In this document: one piece after another, positions 11,302 to 22,700 of the stretch
Position numbering within the stretch: position 1 is the stretch's first letter
How the letters are laid out: the number at the start of each line of letters is the position of its first letter
DNA from: Rhabditoides inermis
Lineage: Eukaryota > Nematoda > Chromadorea > Rhabditida > Rhabditidae
Reading direction: 5' to 3'
Assembly: GCA_963966185.1 (NCBI GenBank)
Contig: CAWZYM010000284.1
Location: 65,001 to 129,000 of the forward strand
Length of the DNA: 64,000 nt
Program-made: the position numbers and the translations under genes
The notes under the pieces: generated by a model
The model's input: the letters and a program-made list of their open reading frames with translations, nothing else
The model's database searches: none
Told to the model about the DNA's origin: nothing

Positions 11302-13731
11302 CCCTCTCAGGCCACCGTCTCGTCGGCGCGGACGTGGACTCGCAGGAGCAGTGGCTCGCCGGCGTGTTCGGAGACGCAGCCGATGCCGTCGGACTGCGTG
11401 AGTGATTTTTTTTTAAATCAAAATGAAATACAGTTCTATGCTCGCAATAAGTTGCGCGCGTTAGGGTAGATCAGAAGAAGACTGAAAGTCAGCTCTCGGC
11501 AATAACGCGCAAAACAAGAGAGGCAGACGGTTATGGCACCGTATTTCGAACTGCAAGCGAGGTAGATCGAAAACTATCGCTCTGGCGCAGGCTATATCAT
11601 TTGTAATGCGGGGGTCTTTCCTCCTTGACTCAGTTCGATAGTCGCTCTGATCAGTGATCACTTTGGAAATGACACATTTCTATCAATACTATTGACGATC
11701 AGCCGATTGCGAGCGTCGCGCCGGCCGCACGCCCTTCTCGAACATGATGCTGGCGGGGCAAAAGAGCGACGGCAGCGACCTGCACACAGTCGTCGCCAAA
11801 CAGCTCAACATCAGCAGGGACCAGGCAAAGGTGAGACGCGAATCCTGCCTCTCTTCTCTCGACACAGTTGTCGCACCTGAATTCAAATAGACATTCGTCA
11901 ATGAGGAGACTGAATTCCGTGCACTCTGCATTGCATAAAGTTGAGGAGATAGACATATCGAGAGTGTCTCTTCCTAGGTGCTCAACTACGCGCGTCTCTA
12001 TGGCGCGGGCGAGCAGAACGCGTCCGACTCGCTGCAGCAGGCCGGCATGAGCGAGCAGCAGGTGGGCACGGACAGGTATACGGTACTCTTACTCACTGCC
12101 CCTGATTCAGGCGGAAGCCACGGCCGCCAACCTGATGAAGATCACCAAGGGAGTGGTGATGGGGTGAGTTGGTTTGGTAGTAGATAGTAGACAGTGAGAA
12201 ACAGTGAGTACGAATGAATAACGGTCAATGACAGTGAGTACTGAGTAAAAGTGAAGAACAGTTAGTACTGATTAACCGTGAGTAACAGTGAGTAACCATA
12301 GAGGATAATATGCATGTCGATGTTGTTCAGCTACCGCGAGCTGACGGGCGATGCGGCTCGTCTGCTGGAAGAGTACTTAGTGGAGAGCGGCGCGGACACG
12401 GGCCAGATACGCTTCATGGGCAGACACTACCTGCCCGACTACGACTCGGAAAGAGGGTGAGACACTGGCGAAAGAGAGTGGATGCTGAGTAGAACATATA
12501 GAGTGGAGACATCAAACATATAGAGTGGAGACATCAAACATATAGAGACATCATACAATACTTTTTCAGCTCGTCCACGACATCGTTCGAAGACTGGGTT
12601 GTGGGCAAGGCGCGGGCCGTTCGCCCCGACATCTCTCCCGAACAGATCATCCCGCTGCTCTATGCCGACTACGCAAAGGCTATGAAGCTGTATAGAGACG
12701 GATTGTGAGTAGCACTTCCTCAGAAGATCCTCGGATTAATTCCAGATCCAGAACAATCGCGCGTATTGAAAAGCACCTTGATACCATTGAGTCCCCTCGC
12801 CTCACTGACTGACTGATTGCAGCGAATCGGCGACGTTCAACTTTCTGGAGTTGTCGTCGCTGGACCCGCAGCTGCGCACTCCGGTGCTCGGCGGTGCCCT
12901 CGGCGACTCGCTCTCGCCCCTCCCCGACGGAGTACCCGACAGGGAACACTTTGCCAAGAAGTACAGGAGGAGCGTCATGAACTGGGTACGACTTGACGTT
13001 TATTGACAGAAGCATTTCTGAAAAGACCCCTAAAGTGTTTTGTTTTGTTTTGTTTCATAAAGCGGCTATTCTGGCCTCGCTCGTAGCTTGAGAGGCGGTA
13101 TGATTCGCCTCGCTGCAGGTCGTGCAATCCTCTGCCGTCGACTTCCTCCACCTTCTGATGGTGTGCATGAAGTGGCTGTGTCGCGAGAACGACATCCCCG
13201 CCCGATTCGTCATCTCCATCCACGATGAGGTGAGAATTCATACATTTATCCCGAACTTTCTCGAAGTATGTGAATTGGTACCACAAGCGATCGTGGCCAA
13301 AGGATGTGAAAGCGAATGACGATGTGGTGACGGTGAGAGAGAGTGAGTGGGCAGAAGGATATGCCGTCTTCAGATCCGCTACCTGTGCCGGGAGGAGGAC
13401 GCGGCGCGTTGCGCGCTCGCACTCATGCTCTCCAACATGTACGTGCGCGCATTCATCTCCACCCGACTCGGCATACAACAACTACCCTCGGTGAGTAGAC
13501 GACAGTAGAACAAGCCTATCCATCTCTTTCAGACGATCGCCTTCTTCTCGCAAGTCGACTGTGACACGGTGCTTCGCAAGGAGGTGTTCACCAAGTGCGC
13601 CAATCCAGATGGCACACCAGTGCCCGATGGTGGGTCTATCATATAGTCTCTACATTACATATCTTTCAGGAGTTGCGTGGGACATGGAAGCCATTCTCAA
13701 GCTCACCGGTGGATCTCTCAAGAAGAAGTGA
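7381..13731 (+). CDS. polg-1: Mitochondrial DNA polymerase gamma catalytic subunit, 29 exons
   Basis: 29 exons sum to 3,168 nt (1,055 residues). The chosen ATG opens an Arg-rich, acid-free N-terminus ([20 protein letters not shown]), a typical mitochondrial presequence. All A-family motifs are present in order: Exo I FDVEV (about residue 143), Exo II GHNIGYD (203), Exo [12 protein letters not shown] (329), polymerase motif A DVDSQEQW (676), motif [10 protein letters not shown] (743) and motif C HDE (962). The proofreading acidic residues are therefore intact. The enzyme replicates mtDNA. The large intron 8068-8321 is almost wholly a CACT repeat, and several introns carry GA or CT tracts just upstream of the acceptor. 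The gene is downstream partner in an operon-like pair with TRAPPC5 and ends 363 nt from the converging Y-box gene. Confidence 0.97.
8131..8318. repeat. (CACT)n tetranucleotide microsatellite in a POLG intron
   Basis: An almost perfect run of the tetranucleotide CTCA/CACT, broken by occasional CATT units near its 3' end, fills the intron that follows the Exo I exon. The run lies directly upstream of the acceptor CTCTCCAG. The long Ser-Leu-Thr-His open frames across it are artefacts. Confidence 0.95.
10960..11065 (+). repeat. Dispersed intronic repeat, diverged copy 1
   Basis: This segment of a POLG intron shares a run of conserved words (CGCAAAACAAG, TATTTCAA, CTGCAAGCG, AAAACTATCGCT, TGGTGCAG) with 11488-11598 in the next large POLG intron and with 55357-55466 in a WDR83 intron. 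All three copies have the same orientation and lie within introns on the sense strand. This is the most diverged copy. The family is unknown to me. Confidence 0.7.
11488..11598 (+). repeat. Dispersed intronic repeat, copy 2
   Basis: Nearly identical over about 110 bp to 55357-55466 in WDR83, 44 kb away: AGTCAGCTCTCGGCAA, CGCGCAAAACAAG, GCAGACGGTTATGGCACCG, CGAAAACTATCGCTCTGG and CGCAGGCTATA occur in the same order with the same spacing. It fills most of the intron between the motif-A and motif-B exons of POLG. No coding frame and no obvious terminal repeats. Confidence 0.85.
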
Positions 13732-13850
13732 TCTCAAAACGAAGACATCCTCCTTTTGCAATACTTCACTATTTGAAATTTGTTGTACATATTCTCCAAC
13801 CCATTTCTCCCTCGCCCTATCGCCTCCAGATGTTGTACGGAACATAACAA

Positions 13851-13866
13851 TTTATTATAGAATAAA
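13851..13866. terminator. Overlapping polyadenylation signals on both strands
   Basis: TTTATT (AATAAA on the minus strand) at 13851-13856 and AATAAA on the plus strand at 13861-13866 lie within 16 bp of each other. They sit between the POLG stop (13731) and the Y-box stop (14095) and would end the two converging transcripts at almost the same place. Confidence 0.55.
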
Positions 13867-14094
13867 AACAAAACAACATCGAAAACTTGCAACGCATGCA
13901 TGTTGTGTGGATCAGATGTGTGTGGATGTTACTAGTGGATGGAACGAGTACACTGTTCCAGCTAGATGGTAAACAGATGGAAATAGAACATGTGCATCAG
14001 CGAGAGACGAGTCTCTGCTGCAATCTCGAGAACTGCTAGATGGTGGGGCTACGGACAGATCTCGGATGAGTGGATGGGGGCAGTGGTTGGTGGC

Positions 14095-14969
14095 TTAGGC
14101 CTCGCTCTCGCCGGCGTTGCCTCCCTCCTGGGCTCCTCCGCGACCGCGGCCTCCCCTTCCGCGTCCACCGCGACGACGGCCTCCACGGGGAGCTCCCTCT
14201 CCTCCCTCGGCAGCCGGGGCCGCTCCCTCTCCTCCCTCGCCATCCTCGCGGGGTCCGCGTCCTCCGCGTCCACCACGGCCGCGGCCGAATCCTCCGCGTC
14301 CACGGCCTCCCCTGCCGCGTCCGCCGCCTCCGCGACGACGGCCTCCCTCCTCGGCCTCTCCGTCGGCGGGCGCCTCGTCGTGCTCATCCTCTCCGTCACG
14401 GTGGGAGTTGCGGTAGCGACGACGGTAGTTTCCACGGTTGGCGTCCCTGTCGGCCGCGTACTTGCTGCCCTGCACGGGTCCTCCGTCAGCTCCGGTCACG
14501 GTCGAAGCCTCCGGGCCCTTGGATCCCTCGACCACGTCGAACATAACCTGCAAAACGATGAATTACACAACAAACAAAAATAAACCATGCAAACGCAAAA
14601 ACCCACCTCCTCGTTGTCACCAAGCGAGCGAAGGTACTTGTTGGGGTTGTTGTTGGCTATGGCCGTCTGGTGCACGAAGATGTCCTCGTTCGTGTCAGTG
14701 CGGTTGATGAATCCGTAGCCGTTCTTCACGTTGAACCACTTCACCGTGCCCTTCACTCCCTTCGCGATAACCTATAAAACATGATAAAATATAGTTCTAG
14801 TTCTCCCAAAATAAAAGAACCTTCTTCTCAACGGCGGGAGCCTCCTCGGCCTCCGTCTTCACCTCCTTCTTGACCTCAACGGGCTCGGCCGCGGGCTTCT
14901 CCTCCTGCAACAGATAAAACCATGAAATCATAGTTGAAACAATGCACTCACAGTCTTGGCGTCGGTCAT
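14095..14969 (-). CDS. Y-box cold-shock-domain RNA-binding protein (CEY type)
   Basis: Four exons (14952-14969, 14821-14904, 14607-14771, 14095-14547) give 239 residues. Residues about 35-110 are a Y-box cold-shock domain, with RNP1 NGYGFI, RNP2 [25 protein letters not shown] and [10 protein letters not shown]. The N-terminus is short and Lys/Glu/Pro-rich. From about residue 130 the protein is almost entirely RG/RGG repeats. This is the layout of nematode CEY proteins (YBX1 relatives), which bind mRNA in cytoplasmic granules and affect translation and storage. Which of the C. elegans cey genes is the ortholog cannot be settled here. The G/C-rich RGG exon creates long antisense frames, which are not genes. 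Confidence 0.95.
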
Positions 14970-16880
14970 GATGACTTGTTGTTGTTGGTTGAGTGAACAG
15001 CGAGTGTCGATGTTACCAGTTGGGCGACACTAATCGGCTGGTGGTTCAGGCGGGATTCAATCGCCCAAGTCAGGGACGATGGTGACTCTGCTAAAACGCA
15101 AAAAGATAAATTTCTTGTATTCATGAATTCAAGAAGTATGCAATAATAAAACGCGTCGTCGTCGCGTCATAAAGCGTGGAAACGTGGGCGAGCCAAGAGC
15201 CAATATATCAGAAATCCAAGACAGTATTGAACCGTTATCTTATAGTATGAGAAAGTGGAAGATAAGATGTATTGCAGGAAACAAAAAGTCGTGTCGCAAC
15301 AAGTGGCCACTATCATCGACATTTCGCAGACACAGACACGCAAAGTGCACAGAGGCGAGGCGAGGAGCAGGCGAGTGAAATCAAAGGATACCGCATGTAC
15401 AAGAAGCGACAGAAAAAATGCACTCCCATTGAAAGTGGATCGAATGTTCGAGAGGGAGATAAAGTGCGCAGTTGAATGCTGGCAACGAGAAACAGAGGCA
15501 AAAAGAATGGACAGCCGCCAGACTGCGCTCTGCTGCTGCTACTACACCGCCCCACTCACTACACTGCCCTCTTGTGTTGTAAAGAAGGCACGAGTAGGGA
15601 CGGAGAGCATAAAGTGACTGCTGACCGCCGCGGGGACTGGAGTGGAGAGCCCACAGAGCAAATATACGCACTCAGTTCGCAACGAGCATGGGAGTAATGC
15701 CGCACGGCCTTGAGAGAAGCGCGCGCATCCCGCAAATGGCGTGGCATCATCGACGGATCGCATAAACACATCACACTGATAGTGACATTTATCGAAAGGG
15801 CCAATGGATAGCAACTCGGTCAAAATCTGACCGCGCAGTGAGCGCAAGGCGACAGATGTGCCGGCGCGGATCGGGTTGCAATACAACGGGCACTCGTCGG
15901 TTCGATCGATAATACCGCACAACCGGCCCACCCGCCGCGGCACGAGTGAACTATGAAGGGTACTGGGTACACTCGCCTCGATAAACACGGGTACCATATA
16001 TCATGAGAGCAATCGTTTTGTAATGTTGCGCAACGTGAGCGAGAGTGATAGTTATTCACTCGATAAAACAAGTTGGAGTTGGCGCGAAGCGATCAAAATT
16101 CAACTACGACAACGCCAAATAGACCTCAACAAAGGTAGACACGGACGAGGATTATGCGAATAACCAGCAAAAATAAGTATGTGCGTATAGGGAGTGGGTG
16201 GAGGCGACGAGACTCGCAATCAATACGAGGCCTCCTTTGACACACGCGGGACGTAGGAGGCGGCAGCAGCCGAGCAACCAGCCCAAAGCTTTCAACCAAA
16301 TTAGCATAATCAGAGCACGGATTGACTCTACCGCGAAAAAAAAGACCAGAATACAAACATATTAAAGTAAGAAGATTACCAAGAAATAACCGGAAGTAAC
16401 AACTTTCGCGCGCAAAAACTGAATTTTAGGATTCTTTTCGAAAAAGACCGCGCTTTTCCTACAACTCAACTCTCATTATCCTGCTCTAAACGGTCGCATC
16501 ATTACTTCACATGCATAACGAGTGATTCTTTCAAGAACTGCGCAAAAAAACACACAAACAACAAGAAAAAAAAGTGAAAATGATGACAAAAAACCACAGC
16601 ACGCGCAGTGGGCAGTGACGCAGAATGCCCTTTGAAAAGGGGCGGAGCTTTAATCTGCAACGTAAACCCGGTGCTACATGGACTCTATTGGCACAGATAA
16701 CAAATGAAAGAATTTGTTAAGCCGAGATCATACTTCACAGGATCATTTCTGTAGTATGTATTTCGCCATCCCCTTGAATTTGGAGACTCTCCAACCGCGA
16801 TGAACGGGAAAGGAGCGGGGTGCGAGCGGGAAGAAGCGCTCGGGCTTGAGGACCGCGGACGACTTTTGGTTGGCCAGCGC
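14970..16880. other. Upstream region of the Y-box gene, no gene seen
   Basis: About 1.9 kb upstream of the Y-box start. Open frames here are short, use codons unlike the real genes and match nothing I recognise. The stretch presumably holds the promoter of the Y-box gene. It ends at the foldback element starting near 16885. Confidence 0.4.
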
Positions 16881-17082
16881 CCCGCTCATCTGACGAGGAG
16901 TGTCGTTAGAGCCACACTCTCAGATCCGAACCAAATTGATAGGATACCTTAGTTAGGACCCCAGACATCGATTTCTGTTGTTACTTTTTCCTACGCGCCA
17001 TATACGTTTGCAGTACGAAAACGTACAGGGCTGGTTTTTTGGCTTCCTCATTCCACCTCTGGCGGTCAAAGAACGAGACGTT

Positions 17083-17147
17083 GTGGCCTAGTGGTTTGCG
17101 CATCAGTCTGTCAGACCAGAGGCTGGGGTTCGAGTCCGCGCACACGA
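17083..17147 (+). other. tRNA-like module, left arm
   Basis: Contains TGGCCTAGTGG (A-box-like) and GGGGTTCGAGTCC (B-box-like) about 35 nt apart, as in a tRNA gene. A tRNA cloverleaf is not convincing: the acceptor stem does not pair well. Repeated in inverted form at 17436-17500. Confidence 0.6.
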
Positions 17148-17435
17148 TTTTTGTTTTGCCAATACTTTCTGGACTTTAAAGTTTTTTTTTGTGTGACGAA
17201 GTGCTTCGACCTGTTTGTAACTACAAAAAATTTTTTTTTACCGTTTGCTATAGGCTTCCAATGTCGTTCAACTATACTGCGTTTTGTGTTTCTTTACACG
17301 ATTTATTGTGTTGGCTGTAACGTTCAGTTTGAAAACAGTTATAACAAAGCGTGAAAATTTGTAGACTGTGTTTTCTCCATCAACAAGAAAAGCAAAGTCC
17401 AGAAAGTGCTGGCAAAACAAAAATCAAGTGCACGG

Positions 17436-17500
17436 ACTCGAACTCCAGCCTCTGGTCTGACAGACTGATGCGCTAACCACTAGGCCACAACGACTCGGTC
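17436..17500 (-). other. tRNA-like module, right arm
   Basis: Reverse-complement copy of the module at 17083-17147, with the B-box-like GGACTCGAACTCC first on the plus strand and GCTAACCACTAGGCC after it. On its own strand it reads TGGCCTAGTGGTTAGCGC, which is closer to a real A box than the left copy (a TTTGCGC variant there). Confidence 0.6.
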
Positions 17501-17868
17501 TTTGATCGCCAGAGGTGGGATGAGGTAGCAAAAAACCAGCCCTGTACGTTTTCGTACTGCAAACGTATAAGGCGCGTAGGAAAAAATAACACCAGAAATC
17601 GATGTCTGAGGTCCTAACTAAGGTATCCTATCAATTTGGTTCGGATCCGAGAGTGTGGCTCTAACGACACTCCTCGTGAGCGGTTTTCATCAACGAAATA
17701 GATTGAATATACATCCAAGAAACTAAAATAATGAACATCACTTATTTCTGTGTTACGTAAACGACCTCGAGTCGTCGATGGCATTCCGATATTCCATCAC
17801 CCGACCGGTTCCTCTGTTTTCTCCCACATATACGCTAATCAGTGCATGGTTTGCGATAGTGAATGTCC

Positions 17869-18914
17869 ATGCGCTCCAACCAACGTTTCATTGTGTTGCT
17901 CGGGATACTACTACTCTGTGAGTTTCTTTGAATTGTTTTGCCTACTTTTCCAGTCACGACCGTTTTCCATTTCCAGTCGTGACCGTTGTATTTCTACTCA
18001 CTCCGGATCTCTCGTCAAATAAGGAGTATGTTCGAGAATATGTGCTATCGAATGCGGAAAAGCTGAGACAACACATCGCCGAGCTATCTGCGCCGGAGGA
18101 GGCGGTGAATAACTGTGAAAAGTGGTTGTCAAGCGTAAAATATTCTCAGTTTCTATCGAATAATACGGATGCGCGTCGTTATCCAGCGGTATCCAGCCAC
18201 AACGTCTCGTTCCCTCCACTGCCACAGTCTCTCGTCGATGGAGACTTCACAAAAGTGAAAACGAAAGAGAGAGAGAGAGAGAGAGAGAGAGGGGAGAGAG
18301 AAAACTGAATTTTAGACCTCATCCACCCGCACCCCACTCAAACGCCGAAAGAACATGGAAAAATGCGCGCACATTCACGGAAAAGTCACCATCTTCGTGG
18401 CATATGTGGAGAATTCCCTCAAAGAGTGGGTATCTTATTCTCTCTCCCTCCCTCTCTCTTTCTCTCTCTCTATCTCTCTCTCTCCTCTCTCTCCTCTCTA
18501 CCTCTCATCAGACACTACGGCGTCGCGCTCTCCTCTCTGCGCTGCTACCTCGCCTCCACTCCATATGACCTGCTCTTCGTGGATATCAAGAAGGACGAGA
18601 GAGTGAAGAAGGAGTGTGGACGGCATCAGGAGGTGGGTCACATGCATCGATGTTTTTTTGTTTTGTTTTGACGGTTGAATCCGGAGACCTCCTTCCTAAT
18701 CGAGAACATTGTGGTTCTTGAATCACGACGACGCTAGTAGAGTGAGGTTGGGTGACGTAGGACGCCTTGAATTCTATTCCAGAGTTGCTCTGGTGCTGTT
18801 CCATGTCAATTCCCAATTTCAGCTCTTCTTCCTGAAACACTGCGCGGCCAGGGTGTACCTGCCGGAGACAGATTGGCTGGTTGTACTCGATGCGGACACG
18901 GCAGTCGGTCAGCC

Positions 18915-18977
<63 letters not shown>

Positions 18978-18987
18978 ACTCACTCAC

Positions 18988-19038
<51 letters not shown>

Positions 19039-20424
19039 ATCTCTCCCCTCCTTTATCCGATCTTCATCTGCCATCACTTACGATGTACATGTGAGCAACC
19101 CTTACCAGTCAACCCGAACCACTGTATCGAGGAGTGGATCGACGATCAGGTCAACGTGATATTCTACGAGAGAGTGTTCAATTGGGAGATCGCCGCGGGG
19201 AACTATATTGTGAGTATATCTCACCCTTCTCCTCTTTCCTCCCTCTCATCACTAAATGCACTGGGTGAGTGATGGAGAGTTCCAGATCCGCAACACTGGC
19301 TACTCTCTGGACTTGCTCGCCTACTGGGCGTCGTGGGAGTGGCACCAGCCGCGCAGCTTCTCGGGCAGCGACAACGGGGTCCTGCAGGCGAGTGCACTGA
19401 TCACATTTGCATCTTCATGACTGTATATGTACCACTTTCAACATTATCAATTGACAATATTTGTGGGTTACGTAAGATGTAGAATCATTGTATGAGTGAA
19501 ATCTTGTATGGATCCGATAACATCGGAAAAAGGTAATCTACGCTCATTTCGTCATTCTCTTACTTAGTAGCTATATCCTGACTATGCAACAAGTGCATAC
19601 ATCACAAGGGCTAAGCGCTGTGAGAAACACTGTTCAGCAACTGGGATGGGAGCGTCATGTTTCAGGCGATTCTGCTCGAAACGGCCGTCCCCTCGGCCAT
19701 TCACGAACTGGACCACTGTCTCTCCATCTGGGAGCGGGCGAGGACATACGAGGAGTACATGAACTATGTCACCTGCTGCAAGATCAATATGGGTGGGATT
19801 CCTCTCTGGGGACTCACTATTGTATTACTTCAAATGAGAGAGACGATGGAGATGAGAGAGATTGCTTCTCTTTGCCATATCATTTTGAACTCAAATTTAT
19901 ATCCGTGTATAGGAGATTCCATGTATCCATGTACTTTACATTTATGTACTTTACATAGTTTACAACTTTACATTATCTCAATTTTCCACAGGTGCTCAGC
20001 GTCTCTACCCCGGCAAGATACGGGTGTATCGGAGGGCACATGGTTGGGTGAGGGACGGGTTCCTGACGGACGATGAGTGAGTCTAGCTCTAGAAAGAGGG
20101 GAGGGGTGAGAGAGAGAGGGAAGGAGGGAGGGAGGGAGAGAGGGAGGGAGGGAGGGAGAGAGAGAGGAGGGAGAGAGGAAAGAGAAAGAGAGAGAGAGAG
20201 AGATCTTCAGGTGGAGCGAGTCAGACTTCATGCTGCACGGCATGAAACCCAACGATGTCGGCGTCAACGGATGGGACTCGCCGTTCACGGTACTGTAGCG
20301 ACTTTCAGAATACAGTAATCCTACAGTAACATCAAATGATTACAGAAAGTGCTGGATCCATCGAAGTGTGAAATTGGCTATGCTGGCTGGGAGTGGCGGC
20401 CGAATAAGCGGGTTGATGACACAA

Positions 20425-20471
<47 letters not shown>

Positions 20472-20674
20472 TTCATTCCAATACCTTCCAGGTTCAATGG
20501 CACCTTGCAAACTACGAGAAGCGGGAAGACAACTATCCAAAAGAGGCGCAGGTAAGGTTCATTACTTTTTTTTTATGAATGCACCCAATAGTCACAAATC
20601 TCTTCTTTTTCCAGGAGCTACCGTACCTCCATCACGACATCGCAGTTTGCTATCCACACTGCGACGATGTATAA
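17869..20674 (+). CDS. DUF273-like type II membrane protein, putative glycosyltransferase
   Basis: Thirteen exons (first 17869-17917, last 20615-20674) sum to 1,338 nt, 445 residues. The first exon reads [16 protein letters not shown] and joins to [11 protein letters not shown], giving a short basic N-terminus and one hydrophobic anchor of type II topology. The C-terminal two thirds carries [26 protein letters not shown] (about residue 209), [37 protein letters not shown] and [13 protein letters not shown]. From memory these resemble the nematode family DUF273; the DxD motif suggests a Golgi glycosyltransferase. Function is inferred. The intron at 19388 starts with GC rather than GT. That intron ends in a fragment of a dispersed repeat (about 19571-19650). 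Confidence 0.75.
19571..19650 (+). repeat. Fragment of dispersed repeat family B next to a splice acceptor
   Basis: Reads CTATATCCTGACTATGCAAC, ACAAGGGCTAAGCGCTGTG, AGAAACACTGTTCAGCAAC, GGGATGG. The same order of words occurs at 57583-57662 and, in reverse complement, at 51659-51740. It lies in the GC-AG intron of the DUF273-like gene, ending about 15 nt before the 3' splice site. Confidence 0.85.
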
Positions 20675-20861
20675 CTGACATCCAGTACCGCATTCCAAAC
20701 GGGTTGACGTTCACTTTACCTTTTTGCGGATAAAATTATGTTAGCGCATTTGTTCCTCTTTTTTTAACCGAATAGAATCACTTGCGAATTACAGAATTGA
20801 ACAAACAAATTGAATGCGGATATGTTTATTGTTGAGCTTCGCTCGAACAATGACGTCACAA

Positions 20862-21821
20862 TTAGTGGCGGTTGACGAAGACAGCAGAGCGGGGAGGACA
20901 TGGACAGTAGGCCGCATCGGTTCCGGGAGTTCCGGCACCTCCGGGCTGTCCGGGGCTTCCGGGACCACCAGGCGATCCGTTGTTCCCATCGGGTCCGGGA
21001 GGTCCCTGGGGTCCGGGGGCTCCGTCCTGTCCAGGCGTTCCGGGTCCTCCGTTGTTTCCGGGGGCTCCCGCGGGTCCGGGCGCTCCGGGGCCTCCGGGAG
21101 CTCCAGAGCCGCGCTGTCCGTCTTGTCCAGGAGATCCGGGGTTTCCGGGGGCTCCGTTGTTTCCGGGAGCTCCAGCGTCTCCAGCGGGTCCGGGTCCTCC
21201 GGGCTGTCCGTTGCTTCCAGGAGATCCGGGGTTTCCGGGCTGTCCGTCGGGTCCAGCGGGTCCAGCGGGTCCGCTGGGTCCGGGAGGTCCGGGAGGTCCC
21301 TGGGGACACTTGATGCAAGCAGTGTCCTGAGCGGGGCAATTGATCGGGGCGTAGACCTGATGGTTGTCCTGTCCACGAGGTCCGGGAGATCCAGGCTGTC
21401 CGGGGGATCCGGCCTGTCCGGGAGGTCCAGGGGGTCCAGGAGGGCAATTGGGCTTGGTGGGCTGGCACTGGCAATGCGCCGGCAGACCGTTCTGCCTCTT
21501 CTGACGGAAGACCGAGTCGAATGGGTTCTCGCGGGGCTTCGAGGGAGGAGTGACGGTGATTTGGAAGTCCATCATCTCCGTCCACGCAGAGTCCGTCTCC
21601 ACTCGGAAGACGTTCACACCGTCCAGAACCTCATCGTGCACCTGAAACGAGAGAAGTGTGAACTAGTCATCTGACTGAGAATGGAGCAATGGGAAGACTG
21701 TGTTGCACTGCCTGACCTCGTTGATGGTGTTGTACAGCGAGGGTATGACGAGAAGGCAAGAGGCGATAGCCAGGATGGAGCAGGCCGAGGCCACTCCCAC
21801 GATAACCTTCACCTCGTGCAT
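20862..21821 (-). CDS. Cuticle collagen, copy 1
   Basis: Two exons (21717-21821, 20862-21641) give 294 residues. The N-terminal exon is the nematode cuticle collagen N domain with one hydrophobic segment (starts [15 protein letters not shown]). A furin-like site FRQKRQ lies near residue 80, followed by a Cys cluster ([10 protein letters not shown]). Gly-X-Y tracts are split by the break containing [11 protein letters not shown], and the chain ends [15 protein letters not shown]. Such chains form trimers through the Cys clusters and are secreted by the hypodermis. The partner gene at 22701 differs at only a few residues. An AATAAA signal (minus strand, 20825-20830) lies about 30 nt past the stop. 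Confidence 0.97.
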
Positions 21822-21851
21822 CGCTGGATGGCGGTTCTGCGGGGACCGAGC

Positions 21852-21859
21852 CTTTTATG
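21852..21859 (-). promoter_or_regulatory. TATA-like box of collagen copy 1
   Basis: CATAAAAG on the minus strand, about 31 nt upstream of the ATG at 21821. It is conserved in position in the other collagen copy. A further conserved block, TGTGATCCGGTTGACTG, lies about 50-60 nt beyond it. CATCCAG two bases before the ATG also resembles a trans-splice acceptor. Confidence 0.55.
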
Positions 21860-22662
21860 GGCGCTCATTATGTGTTATGCTATCTTGTTGGGTGGCTCCG
21901 CCCTCTCAGTCAACCGGATCACACTAGGCAGTAGGCACAACACACAAGTGCAGTCTATCATTACAAAACAACAAGTGCCTGCCTCAAGTTGGAATGCAGA
22001 CAAGTAGTAATCGAAAATTGACTGAGTAGATAAAAACAATGAAGAGAAAAATGGAAAAAAAGTTTGAAGGAAAAAGTTTTATGTGAGCACATATTTTGCA
22101 AGAACAGAAAATTAGAGATGCATATTTTTTTCAGGGAGAGAGAAGTTTTCTTCAGGAATGTAGTTGGGGAATTTGTAAATTTGACTACAGATATGAAGAC
22201 GATAAATGACCACGCGCTTTTAATATTGCAGCATCGAGATCATTTTCACTATCTGCCTGGAAAGGTCCCGCACTGAAATGAGTATCTTCATTCATGTAGT
22301 CAAATGTACAAAGCTTATATTATCTTGTATCTTTGCATAGCCGAGTCAAGTAAAGAGAACAAAAGAGTCGGCTATCAATTTCGGTGACATTGAATTGTAC
22401 AACATCTCCCATGGTTGGATGTTCGTAACATGACCACCGTTTACAAGTCTCTTATTATTCTCTCTTATTATTCGATGACTATAAGACACTCGAACTCTGT
22501 CATCCACAAATGCTTGGGTCAGTATTTTCAGACGTCGTGTGTTGTTGTGTAATGAGATAGTATCTTCTTGTTGTGCAAAAGTGCCTAGTGCCTAGTGTGA
22601 TCCGGTTGACTGGGTGGGCGGAGTCACTCTCCCACTCACAACAACATTCCATAATGAGCGCT

Positions 22663-22670
22663 CATAAAAG
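22663..22670 (+). promoter_or_regulatory. TATA-like box of collagen copy 2
   Basis: CATAAAAG, 31-38 nt upstream of the ATG at 22701, mirrors the box of copy 1. ATGAGCGCT precedes it in both copies, and TGTGATCCGGTTGACTG lies at about 22596-22612. Confidence 0.55.
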
Positions 22671-22700
22671 GCTCCGTCCACAGAGAACCTTCATCCAGAG

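Larger units (their letters stand above)
16885..17690. mobile_element. Foldback element with tRNA-like modules (convergent)
   Basis: The two ends are long inverted repeats. The left arm (about 16895-17180) begins GAGGAGTGTCGTTAGAGCC and the right arm (about 17385-17680) ends with its reverse complement, GGCTCTAACGACACTCCTC. Matching continues through AAATTGATAGGATACCTTAG, ATCGAT and TTTGCAGTACGAAAACGTAC. Inside each arm is a tRNA-like module with an A-box-like TGGCCTAGTGG and a B-box-like GGTTCGAGTCC, reading inward. The central loop is about 200 bp, AT-rich and without a transposase frame. The element is non-autonomous; arms are imperfect, which shows age. Confidence 0.85.

Noticed and set aside
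14049..14583. Large Ser/Ala/Pro-rich plus-strand frames
   Set aside because: Antisense to the RGG-rich exon of the Y-box gene; high GC suppresses stops.
18873..19159. Ser-Leu-rich frames over CT tracts, also at 25.4, 54.1 and 56.8 kb
   Set aside because: Microsatellite translation inside introns.
20814..21674. 286-residue plus-strand frame and its mirror near 23113-23706
   Set aside because: Antisense shadows of the Gly-X-Y exons of the two collagens.
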